Under the pieces are notes generated by a model. The model saw only the letters and a list, made by a program, of their open reading frames with translations. It had not been told where the DNA came from and searched no databases. From the NCBI GenBank assembly GCA_945834965.1, contig CAMAHZ010000010.1, forward strand, positions 1 to 14,670: a DNA stretch of 14,670 bases, read 5' to 3'. Below are positions 1 through 5,429 of this stretch, piece by piece. A program made the position numbers and the translations under genes. The DNA is from an uncultured Clostridia bacterium. GTDB taxonomy: Bacteria; Bacillota; Clostridia; Christensenellales; Borkfalkiaceae. How positions within the stretch are numbered: position 1 is the stretch's first letter; each line of letters starts with the position of its first letter.

Positions 1-37
1 AAAGGGTAACTCGTTGGTTTCCAACTCGTTACCCTTT
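1..37 (+). terminator. Hairpin at left edge, possible terminator
   Basis: A 10-bp perfect stem pairs 1-10 with 28-37, then a 2-nt mismatch on each side, then a 5-bp inner stem (13-17 with 21-25) and a TTT loop. T-rich sequence follows, broken by a G. It could end a rightward gene that lies before the window, or be part of an attachment region. The window starts on its first base, so its full context is not visible. Confidence 0.5.
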
Positions 38-44
38 GTTTTGC

Positions 45-74
45 GGAGAGAGAGGCTCTAAGAGCCATTTCTCC
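45..74. repeat. Second inverted repeat, interrupted hairpin
   Basis: GGCTCT (54-59) and AGAGCC (61-66) form a perfect 6-bp stem around a single A. An outer GGAGA/TCTCC pairing (45-49 with 70-74) extends it across an internal loop. There is no T-run, so it is not a convincing terminator alone. It could be a protein-binding site near the integrase. Confidence 0.4.
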
Positions 75-93
75 AAAGGTTATCAAACACGCG

Positions 94-127
94 CAAACGT
101 CCATTTTACGGGCGTTTGTGTTTTTTT
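94..127 (+). terminator. Rho-independent terminator, rightward
   Basis: A 9-bp stem (94-102 with 110-118, one G-U pair in RNA) with a 7-nt loop is followed by TG and seven Ts (121-127). This is a classic intrinsic terminator for transcription entering from the left. It faces the integrase operon, which converges on it. Read leftward the same stem lacks a good U-run. Confidence 0.75.
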
Positions 128-170
128 AGTGGTAACGATTGAAACTGCGTATTCCATATTAGTAAACCTA

Positions 171-205
171 TTTTCGGGTACTTTTTCGGGTACTTATTTT
201 TCGGG
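171..205. repeat. TTTTCGGGTACTT direct repeats beside integrase
   Basis: TTTTCGGGTACTT occurs at 171-183 and again at 183-195, sharing one base. A third partial copy, TTTTCGGG, lies at 198-205 inside the last integrase codons. The CGGG cores are 12 and 15 bp apart. Closely spaced repeats at the 3' end of a tyrosine integrase gene are candidates for integrase-binding (core or arm) sites. The opposite junction is not in the window, so no attachment core can be confirmed. Confidence 0.4.
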
Positions 206-1513
206 CGTTTCGTCGTCAGAGCCGAAAGCGTCAAACTTCGCCATGTTTTCTATTTTGGCAGCGTCCACGATTTTAATATACGGCTTCATTGCCTTATAGT
301 CGCTGTGTCCTGTCCATTCCATTATAACGGGCGCAGGAATACCAAGCCGAAGGGCGTTTACTATAAAAGTCCTACGCCCGGCGTGAGTTGTAAGAACGCT
401 ATACTTAGGCACTACCTGCTCTATACGTTCGTGTCCGCAGAATTGAACAATACGCACGGGTTCAGCTATTCCAGCTTCCTCGGCAGCATCGTGTAAGTGT
501 TCGTTCATTGTGGCATTTGCCACCACAGGAAGGGCAAGCCCACGCGGAAAGCGGATATCCTTATATTTGTCGAGGATTGAAAGCGCGTATTTGTTCAGTT
601 CTATATGAAGCCTGTCGTTAGTCTTCTTAGTGATTACAACCATATAGGGCGGATTTGCCGTTAGGTGCAAGTCAGAACGGCGAAGCTTTGCAACGTCAGA
701 GTATCGAAGCCCCGTAAAGCAGCAGAAGCAGAAGACATCACGAACGGGAGCGAAGGAAGGGTTAGAACCAGAAAACTTGAAGTTAAGGAAGTACTGCAGC
801 TCTTCCCATTCCAAGTATATAACTTCTTTGCAGTCAAGCCCCGGAAGACGGGGGCGGTACTGCTGATGTGCCAGCCCGTTATAGTAGCCGTTGGCAGCAG
901 CCCAGCGTAAGAACCAGCGGAGAAAGCCGATGTTCTTATCTATAGACGGGTTAAGCATTTTCTTTTTCTTGATTAGGTAGCTTTTCACGAAGTCCGCGAA
1001 GTCTTCCTTTGAGAACGTGGAAAGCGACAGGTTAGAACGCCAGCCAGTCAGGTGCAAGCGCAGGGAAGAAAACTTAGTATATGTCGCCTTAGTCCAGCTT
1101 TTATCGTACCCTTCCGCTTCCGTGAATTTGTCGAAGTATTGGTAGAAGTCCGACTCTTCCGCTTTGGCAGAGGTACGACCAGCGGACAGGTTAAAGGCTT
1201 CCTTAAATTCCTTCACGTCCGGGGCGCGTCTGTTGTCAAGTTCAAAGCGCGTTAGCACGTCTTCAACCAACGCGCACAGCTTCACGATAGCGCGGTTTAT
1301 TTCGCCAGCCGCCTGCCCTGCTTTGTTCTTAGTGTTAGGGCGTACCACTTCATTAACGGCATCCCATTTGGAAGGCGCGACAGCGTAGCCGCTTCTTAAG
1401 TCCGCACGGTAGCCCGACCAAGAAACGCGCAGCCTAATGGCGGCTTCTTCCGCCACTTCTTCGCCTTTGTTGTTTGGCTTAACGTGAAGCCCCAGCTTTA
1501 TACTATACTTCAT
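194..1513 (-). CDS. int: Tyrosine recombinase / phage integrase
   Basis: A site-specific recombinase of 439 aa, the usual length for Bacteroidetes phage and transposon integrases, expected to integrate and excise the element. An N-terminal arm-type DNA-binding and core-binding region covers roughly residues 1-220. The catalytic domain follows, with visible active-site residues: R270 in GLRYSD, a lysine at 296/297 in ITKKTND, H377 and R380 in THAGRRTF, H403 in TGHSDY, and the nucleophile Y412 in KPYIKI. The catalytic set is complete, so the enzyme is probably active. Its ATG overlaps the stop of the upstream HTH gene by one base (TAATG), which suggests translational coupling. The gene is last in a minus-strand operon and runs toward the repeats and hairpins at the left edge, where an attachment site is likely. 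Confidence 0.95.
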   Translation of the reverse strand: MKYSIKLGLHVKPNNKGEEVAEEAAIRLRVSWSGYRADLRSGYAVAPSKWDAVNEVVRPNTKNKAGQAAGEINRAIVKLCALVEDVLTRFELDNRRAPDVKEFKEAFNLSAGRTSAKAEESDFYQYFDKFTEAEGYDKSWTKATYTKFSSLRLHLTGWRSNLSLSTFSKEDFADFVKSYLIKKKKMLNPSIDKNIGFLRWFLRWAAANGYYNGLAHQQYRPRLPGLDCKEVIYLEWEELQYFLNFKFSGSNPSFAPVRDVFCFCCFTGLRYSDVAKLRRSDLHLTANPPYMVVITKKTNDRLHIELNKYALSILDKYKDIRFPRGLALPVVANATMNEHLHDAAEEAGIAEPVRIVQFCGHERIEQVVPKYSVLTTHAGRRTFIVNALRLGIPAPVIMEWTGHSDYKAMKPYIKIVDAAKIENMAKFDAFGSDDETPEK

Positions 1514-1827
1514 TACTTACCCGTCATTTTCCGCGTTAGCATATTGCCGCGCCCCGTTATTAGCCAGCTTGCAGATATCGGAAAATTGGCAACCAGCGCG
1601 TAGATAGCTTCTATTTCCACGTTCTTATAGCGTGAAGTCTTACCCGTAGGAGTAACGCCGAACTCTAAGCGCATTTCGCGGTAGCGCGGAGAGCTAAGCG
1701 AGTTTTCGACACAGAAAGACTCCAGCGCACTAACGAGCTTGTAGGTAACAAGCGCGTCGATCGCTTGAAAGAAACGACGGCTTACGCCTTCGCTTATTGG
1801 CGATTGCTTTACGATTGTCCGGGGCAT
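1513..1827 (-). CDS. Small HTH-like DNA-binding protein upstream of integrase
   Basis: A 104-aa basic protein. Its last 25 residues (ALVANFPISASWLITGRGNML) match the tail I associate with Cro/CI-type HTH regulators of Bacteroidetes phages, where ...WLLTGxGxM follows the recognition helices. The N-terminal half is less typical (RFFQAIDALVTYKLV, then SPRYREMRLEFG), so the HTH assignment rests mainly on the C-terminal signature. The start overlaps the upstream gene by 19 bp and the stop overlaps the integrase start, so all three share one message. That position suits a recombination directionality factor or an autoregulator of int. This role is inferred from context, not from a recognised Xis motif. 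Confidence 0.7.
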   Translation of the reverse strand: MPRTIVKQSPISEGVSRRFFQAIDALVTYKLVSALESFCVENSLSSPRYREMRLEFGVTPTGKTSRYKNVEIEAIYALVANFPISASWLITGRGNMLTRKMTGK

Positions 1828-2003
1828 AACTTCGCGTTTTTGAGGTTTGACAGCATTACGTTATAGTCACTTTCCGACACTTCCGCCGTTTCCTTCCCTT
1901 CAAGGTAGGCAGCTTCCAAAGCGTCGAAGACGGGCGCAGGGATATAAGGATAGTAAGCCCGTTTTGAGTAGAACGAATCCACGTTTATAGAAATAGTACC
2001 CAT
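1809..2003 (-). CDS. Hypothetical 64-aa protein, first gene of int operon
   Basis: No family recognised. The protein begins MGTISINVDSFYSK, has an aromatic/proline stretch (YYPYIPAPVFDALEAAY) and ends in an acidic-to-neutral tail. An upstream in-frame ATG at 2045 would add 14 residues. I chose 2003 because it lies in the GCTATATGG context found at six other early starts, and because the promoter candidate at 2043-2050 would put the earlier ATG at or before the transcript start. The gene overlaps the HTH gene downstream by 19 bp. Small proteins heading int operons can be excisionases, but no HTH is apparent here. Confidence 0.65.
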   Translation of the reverse strand: MGTISINVDSFYSKRAYYPYIPAPVFDALEAAYLEGKETAEVSESDYNVMLSNLKNAKLCPGQS

Positions 2004-2042
2004 ATAGCAGTTATTTTTGTTAAATTTCGCGTCTAAGCGCGT

Positions 2043-2075
2043 CAAATATAAAAATGGTATAGTTGCAAGCTGAAA
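2043..2075 (-). promoter_or_regulatory. Candidate Bacteroidetes promoter for int operon
   Basis: On the minus strand TATATTTG (2050 down to 2043) matches the -7 consensus TAnnTTTG. TTTC (2075-2072) lies 21 bp upstream as a 3/4 match to the -33 TTTG. Transcription would start near 2036, about 30 nt before the ATG at 2003. The remaining stretch 2076-2182, between here and the lipoprotein gene, shows no gene or clear terminator. Confidence 0.45.
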
Positions 2076-2182
2076 AGATTTGAAGCGATTGTAGGGGCAT
2101 TTCTTCCCGTTTTCCGTATTAAGGTAATGCGGTAGCCGTTCTCCTATATAATAATATAAAGGTATCGCGCACGCGCATGATG

Positions 2183-2575
2183 TTAGCGGCGTTTGAACTT
2201 ATAGACCCCGGTATATAGAAGCCCGTCTATAGTAAACGTGGCTTCGCCGTCTTCTTGAAGATTGGATATAACAACCGTAGCCGTTTCGTTTTCGCCGTAT
2301 TGAAGCCGTAAGGTATTAGAGCCTTCCTGCCTGTATTTGCCCGTCGTCGTTTCATTGATTGCACCCCAGCCGCTATAAAAGAACGTAAACGAGCCGTCAG
2401 AGCCGAACAGGAAGTAAGAGCCATCCTCCTGCCCGATAAAGCTATTAGTACCCGAATTTCGGTAATAGGTTTGTACCCACTTACCAACAACGCTAAAGCC
2501 ATCTTCGCCTGTTTCGTCTTTGGAGCAGGACACAAGCGACAGGAAAGCCAGCAGAACAAACAAATACTTTTTCAT
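2183..2575 (-). CDS. Lipoprotein with lipocalin-like domain
   Basis: A 130-aa exported lipoprotein. Residues 1-16 are a short signal peptide (MKKYLFVLLAFLSLVS) and C17 is the lipidated Cys of an LVSC lipobox (signal peptidase II). The next residues, SKDE, resemble the charged lipoprotein export signal that sends Bacteroidetes lipoproteins to the cell surface. The mature part has a GKW motif and alternating beta-strand-like segments ending in TGVYKFKRR, as in small lipocalin-like lipoproteins. It starts 50 bp downstream of the repressor stop on the same strand, with no strong promoter between, so it is probably made in the lysogen. A likely role is lysogenic conversion, for example receptor masking or superinfection exclusion; this is inferred from location. 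The signal peptide call is firm, the fold less so. Confidence 0.85.
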   Translation of the reverse strand: MKKYLFVLLAFLSLVSCSKDETGEDGFSVVGKWVQTYYRNSGTNSFIGQEDGSYFLFGSDGSFTFFYSGWGAINETTTGKYRQEGSNTLRLQYGENETATVVISNLQEDGEATFTIDGLLYTGVYKFKRR

Positions 2576-2625
2576 ATACTTTTCTTAGATTGGTTAATAC
2601 TTTGGTACTTTGACACCCCCGAAGA

Positions 2626-3081
2626 CTACCATACAGCGGCACATGTGGCATCCTCGCCCGGCTGGGCAACCGCTTTTTTAAGTACTTTTGTAAGTTCGGA
2701 GATTGTCTCCTGTTGGCTTTCGACAACAGAAGTAAGGCGTTCGTTTTCGGAGCGAAGCCAAGCCTTCTCGTTACGGGCTTCTACCAGCAGTTCCGCCAGC
2801 ATTTCGGAAGGAAGCACACCGCCCTGCTGGTTAGCTTCTGGTTTTTCGTCGCCAGCCTTAATCATTTGTTCTTTACCCAGCAGCAGCCAAACGGGGTTAA
2901 GTTCGGGATAGTGTATGCCAATAGTTTGCATTACCTTTGGCGAAACGGATTGTTTGATACTTTCGACGTAGGCAGAGCTTACGCCGATTTTCCTGCAAAA
3001 TTCCCGTTCAGATATACCAAGCGAAGCTATAAATTCCTTAAGCCGTTCCTTCACGGGGTTAGTTCGTTTTTCTTTTACCAT
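2626..3081 (-). CDS. CI-like HTH repressor with coiled-coil tail
   Basis: A 151-aa regulator. Residues about 8-68 form a lambda-repressor-type HTH: PVKERLKEFIASLGISEREF, then CRKIGVSSAYVESIKQSVSP, then the LNPVWLLLGKEQM tail typical of Bacteroidetes phage regulators. Residues about 90-135 form a leucine-rich coiled coil, probably for dimerisation. There is no S24/LexA-type autocleavage domain. The ATG at 3081 is preferred over one 23 codons upstream because the HTH starts just after it and because it has the GCTATATGG context. Divergent placement from the early operon across a promoter region with palindromes fits a lysogeny repressor. Confidence 0.8.
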   Translation of the reverse strand: MVKEKRTNPVKERLKEFIASLGISEREFCRKIGVSSAYVESIKQSVSPKVMQTIGIHYPELNPVWLLLGKEQMIKAGDEKPEANQQGGVLPSEMLAELLVEARNEKAWLRSENERLTSVVESQQETISELTKVLKKAVAQPGEDATCAAVW

Positions 3082-3143
3082 ATAGCCCAAAACGTTATGA
3101 AAGGTTAAATAATCGCCTTTGTATGCTTTTTGTAAGCCAAAAG

Positions 3144-3175
3144 TTTGCACGATTCAACTTTTATGCCTAAATTTG
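3144..3175 (+). promoter_or_regulatory. Rightward early promoter (PR-like)
   Basis: TTTG at 3144-3147 and TAAATTTG at 3168-3175 are separated by exactly 20 bp and match the Bacteroidetes primary sigma-factor promoter in full. Transcription would start near 3181 and read the early operon from 3287, leaving a leader of about 105 nt. TTTGCA is embedded in both promoter boxes and recurs at 3194-3199, so a regulator binding that motif would cover the promoter. Confidence 0.8.
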
Positions 3176-3190
3176 CACTCGGTAAGGCGG

Positions 3191-3205
3191 AAGTTTGCAA
3201 AACTT
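3191..3205. promoter_or_regulatory. Palindromic operator candidate between promoters
   Basis: AAGTTT (3191-3196), a GCA spacer and AAACTT (3200-3205) form a 6-3-6 palindrome. It lies just downstream of the predicted rightward start and just downstream of the leftward one, which is where a repressor could affect both. Related TTTGCA half-sites occur at 3144 and 3172, and an inverted one at 3218-3223. Confidence 0.45.
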
Positions 3206-3219
3206 AAAGCTTTCGGGTG

Positions 3220-3251
3220 CAAAGGTAAGCAAAATTTTCCAACCCTGCAAT
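3220..3251 (-). promoter_or_regulatory. Leftward promoter candidate for repressor (PRM-like)
   Basis: On the minus strand TACCTTTG (3227 to 3220) is a full -7 match. ATTG (3251-3248), 20 bp upstream, is a 3/4 match to -33. Transcription would start near 3213 and give a leader of about 130 nt before the repressor ATG at 3081. Together with the rightward promoter this places the two promoters face to face. Confidence 0.5.
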
Positions 3252-3286
3252 AACGTAAATACGTCAAATTACAATTTTTAAGCTAT

Positions 3287-3511
3287 ATGGAATATACAAC
3301 AACTTACATTAACAGAAATTACCTTATTAAAGTTTACGGCTTTGATAACGAAGGTAAGCGTATTAACAAGCTGCTGGGCGTTTCGGGTTTGATAGCCTTA
3401 ATAGGCGTAGAACTTGCTAACAAGTTCATTGCACGCGCAGAGAAGGCTGCTGCCGATTGTACGGTTTGCAAGTTACGCCGGGGATTGAAGGTTAGCTTAT
3501 ACATGCACTAA
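3287..3511 (+). CDS. Small early phage protein, 74 aa
   Basis: First gene of the rightward operon. The protein has a central hydrophobic stretch (LLGVSGLIALIGVELANKFI, residues about 29-48), a Cys-x2-Cys pair (DCTVCKLRRG) and a basic C-terminus (RRGLKVSLYMH). I recognise this as a recurrent hypothetical of Bacteroides phages and know of no assigned function. The hydrophobic segment could be a helix packed in a small domain or a membrane helix. The GCTATATGG context fixes the start. The first gene after an early promoter is often a regulator or a host-takeover protein, but nothing here proves either. Confidence 0.75.
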   Translation: MEYTTTYINRNYLIKVYGFDNEGKRINKLLGVSGLIALIGVELANKFIARAEKAAADCTVCKLRRGLKVSLYMH

Positions 3512-3529
3512 TTATAAACATTCAGCTAT

Positions 3530-3898
3530 ATGGAACAGACGATTAAACAACAGCAGCAGGAGCTAATAGAGAAGCTCCAGCAGAGACAGGAAGAACTGCT
3601 TAAGAAGTTCGACGCGGAAGGTTACGTAGTAGCCGGGTACGGCGGCGACACCTACTACTGCTTTGTAGGCACAGGCAGAGGATTTAACGGAGCGGCACTT
3701 GCACCACTAAGCAGAAGACCGCATATCTTCACGACGAAGCAGGAAGCACAGCGCGAAGCCAACAACGGCATCTACAGGAACGGACGCGACGAGGTTATAG
3801 CCCTTAAGGTGGAAGAAGCCCGTACCTACTTCCGAAAAATTCACGCGGAGATAGAAAAGAACATACAGACTATTAAGGAACAATTCAGCAAACAATAA
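3530..3898 (+). CDS. Hypothetical 122-aa protein with coiled-coil ends
   Basis: Not recognised. Residues 1-27 are a Gln/Glu-rich amphipathic helix (EQTIKQQQQELIEKLQQRQE). The middle is a compact Gly/Tyr-rich part (YVVAGYGGDTYYCFVGTGRG) followed by a segment with ITT-like beta character. The C-terminal 30 residues are helical and charged. The central part may be a small mixed alpha/beta domain framed by helices. It begins 18 bp after the preceding stop with the AGCTATATGG context. Confidence 0.75.
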   Translation: MEQTIKQQQQELIEKLQQRQEELLKKFDAEGYVVAGYGGDTYYCFVGTGRGFNGAALAPLSRRPHIFTTKQEAQREANNGIYRNGRDEVIALKVEEARTYFRKIHAEIEKNIQTIKEQFSKQ

Positions 3899-3944
3899 CA
3901 CGGGGCAGTGGCGCAAGCCCCACCACACTAAAGAACAAAGCTAT

Positions 3945-4223
3945 ATGGATAAGAACTACAGCGAAACGATTGCAATAAACGCCCTTATAAGCGTTTTGCA
4001 GGATGTCGTAAACAACGGCAACGAGAACCCGGAGTTTGACAGCGAAAGCGGCTTTGCTGACATTTCAGACGGGAGCAGACAACAACCTATCATCCTATTA
4101 GACCGCGAAGACGTTAGCAACCTTATTCCCTTCTTAGAGGAACAGATGGCAGACCAGCGGACTATAGACTACTTTAAGAACATCGGCGAAGCAAAGCCGA
4201 TCGAGAATAACAAACAGGGGTAA
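3945..4223 (+). CDS. Hypothetical acidic 92-aa protein
   Basis: Not recognised. It is a small, strongly acidic, soluble protein without Cys. It opens MDKNYSETIAINALISVLQD and has a long Asp/Glu-rich middle (NPEFDSESGFADISDG). Acidity and size are reminiscent of DNA-mimic or anti-host phage proteins, but this is only a resemblance. The start has the AGCTATATGG context; two inverted repeats follow the stop directly. Confidence 0.7.
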   Translation: MDKNYSETIAINALISVLQDVVNNGNENPEFDSESGFADISDGSRQQPIILLDREDVSNLIPFLEEQMADQRTIDYFKNIGEAKPIENNKQG

Positions 4224-4224
4224 G

Positions 4225-4260
4225 GGGTATTTATACCCTAAGCCAGTATTAAAATAATAC
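4225..4260. repeat. Two tandem inverted repeats before Cro-like gene
   Basis: GGGTAT-TT-ATACCC (4225-4238) begins one base after the preceding stop codon. GTATT-AAAAT-AATAC (4246-4260) ends four bases before the next ATG. Neither is followed by a T-run. They fill nearly the whole gap, so they are more likely operators or translational structures than terminators. Confidence 0.5.
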
Positions 4261-4264
4261 GATT

Positions 4265-4510
4265 ATGGTTATAACAGGACAGACAAACAAACAGAAACAG
4301 GCGTTAGGCTTCCGCCGTGGACTTGCACAGGTTCGCATGGGAGAGTACGCAGAAGTACGCGAAGCACTTATGGAAGCTTTAGGCATAAACAACCGCAACA
4401 GCCTCGCAGCCTACGCCAGCGGAAGACAGGAAATGAAAGTAACACAGGCGGAAGCCGTAGAAGGCGTTTTTAACCGCTACGGAGTAACTAAAAACATTTG
4501 GGGCGAATGA
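4265..4510 (+). CDS. Cro-like small HTH protein
   Basis: An 81-aa protein of a family I recognise in Bacteroides phages. It has a basic N-terminus, then FRRGLAQVRMGEYAEVREAL, a turn (GINNRNSLAAYASGRQEMKV) and a closing helix (AEAVEGVFNRYGVTKNIWG). The pattern fits a Cro/CI-type HTH in which SLAAYASGR is the recognition-helix region. Its early-operon position suggests a Cro-like role against the repressor at 2626-3081. The stop overlaps the next start as ATGA. The inverted repeats just upstream are candidate autoregulatory sites. Confidence 0.65.
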   Translation: MVITGQTNKQKQALGFRRGLAQVRMGEYAEVREALMEALGINNRNSLAAYASGRQEMKVTQAEAVEGVFNRYGVTKNIWGE

Positions 4511-4911
4511 AACTTAACGCAGAACTTACAAAGCGCGAAAACGAGGTAGCTGAGCTGCTGGCGTGGGGCGCAGCAAAGAAAGAGGTAGCCGACAGGCTGT
4601 TTATTTCGACGCGCACCGTAGAGAACACTGCCCGGAACATATACGCCAAGACAGGCGTACAGAAGGCTACGGAACTTTGCGTTTGGTGGTTTTGCAAAAA
4701 GTGTGGAGTATCGCCCAGCTTAGACCCACTTAAACGCGCCTTCTACGCTTTGGTATTGTTGGCTATCTTCATTCCGCGAGAATTGACAGCGAACGGCGAC
4801 CTGTTCAGAGCAGGACGCAGGATGGCAAAGACGGCGAGAACCTACAGGGCTTCAAGACGAAGAAGCGAAGATTTGGATATTACAGACTTCATTAAAACGA
4901 CAGCTATATGA
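4507..4911 (+). CDS. LuxR-type HTH protein with hydrophobic segment
   Basis: A 134-aa protein. Residues 7-57 are a clear LuxR/GerE DNA-binding HTH: LTKRENEVAELLAWG, then KKEVADRLFISTRTVENTARNIYAKTGV. A short hydrophobic stretch follows (AFYALVLLAIFI, about residues 78-89), perhaps a membrane anchor, and then a strongly basic tail (RRMAKTARTYRASRRRSED). There is no receiver or ligand-sensing domain, so activity may depend on level or partner. I use the ATG at 4507, which overlaps the previous stop as ATGA, rather than the TTG at 4498. The stop overlaps the next start, so the pair is translationally linked. Confidence 0.8.
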   Translation: MKLNAELTKRENEVAELLAWGAAKKEVADRLFISTRTVENTARNIYAKTGVQKATELCVWWFCKKCGVSPSLDPLKRAFYALVLLAIFIPRELTANGDLFRAGRRMAKTARTYRASRRRSEDLDITDFIKTTAI

Positions 4912-5123
4912 AAATGCAACTTGCACTATTAGCAGCCTTACTGATTTTAGGCACTATTTGGGTACGCAGCATCAAGGCACAGGTAGCCTACGCGGACACC
5001 GACTGCCCGGCTTGCGGAAGTAACGAGGTTTTAGACTTCGGAGAGACAGACAACGGGCAGCATTGCCACTGCTACGACTGCGGACAGGAATTTTACTTAA
5101 CACCAGCCAGCGACTATGAGTAA
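4908..5123 (+). CDS. Membrane-anchored zinc-ribbon protein, 71 aa
   Basis: A single N-terminal membrane helix (LALLAALLILGTIWV, residues 5-19) is followed by a basic RSIK, consistent with Nin-Cout or a tethered cytosolic domain. C33-x2-C36 (CPACGS) and C55-x2-C58 (CYDCGQEF) form a zinc ribbon with an extra Cys and His in between (C53, H54). The role is unknown. It overlaps the LuxR-type gene before it (ATGA) and DUF3853 after it (8 bp), so the three are probably made together. The start has the AGCTATATG context. Confidence 0.75.
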   Translation: MKMQLALLAALLILGTIWVRSIKAQVAYADTDCPACGSNEVLDFGETDNGQHCHCYDCGQEFYLTPASDYE

Positions 5124-5403
5124 GTACGACCAAAACACGCGAGTAATAGACCTGACGATGGGCGAACTTCTTAGCGCAATAGAAGAAAAGGTTAGAGAGG
5201 TTCAGAACAGCCAGCAGCAGCCAGCGGACAGCGACAAACATTTTGTTTACGGCTTGAAGGGGTTAGCCAAGCTGTTAGGATGCAGCAAGACGACAGCAGC
5301 CCGGCTTAAGGCTACAGGCAACTACGACGAAGCTATAACGCAGGTAGGCGCACTCCTTATTATTGACGCGGACAAAGTGTTAGAGATAGCAAGAAACAAG
5401 TAA
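5116..5403 (+). CDS. DUF3853 family, excisionase-like HTH
   Basis: A 95-aa protein. The C-terminal 55 residues (HFVYGLKGLAKLLGCSKTTA, then RLKATGNYDEAITQVGALLI, then IDADKVLEIARNK) match DUF3853, common in Bacteroides mobile elements. The layout (helix, LLGCS turn, recognition helix, G-x-I wing) resembles the MerR/Xis-type HTH_17 fold. The N-terminal 35 residues are a Glu/Gln-rich helix. It is a candidate recombination directionality factor or DNA-bending protein, by fold resemblance only. The start overlaps the preceding gene by 8 bp. Confidence 0.8.
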   Translation: MSKYDQNTRVIDLTMGELLSAIEEKVREVQNSQQQPADSDKHFVYGLKGLAKLLGCSKTTAARLKATGNYDEAITQVGALLIIDADKVLEIARNK

Positions 5404-5429
5404 TTAACAATTTTAATAACAACAGCTAT

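Noticed and set aside
1..130. tRNA or tmRNA end as integration target
   Set aside because: The hairpins lack the T-arm sequence and CCA-end pattern; no cloverleaf can be drawn.
36..299. Open frame of 87 codons on the plus strand across the left terminators
   Set aside because: It runs through two hairpins and a terminator T-run and into the antisense of int; no family signature and an implausible composition.
2004..2045. Earlier start at 2045 for the 64-aa gene
   Set aside because: It overlaps the -7 promoter box, whereas ATG 2003 has the shared start context.
3082..3150. Earlier repressor start at 3150 (23 extra residues)
   Set aside because: It would run through the leader and lie just outside the HTH; ATG 3081 sits in the GCTATATGG context.
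3707..3928. Minus-strand open frame opposite the 122-aa gene
   Set aside because: Antisense to a better supported gene in the rightward operon; no promoter or start context.
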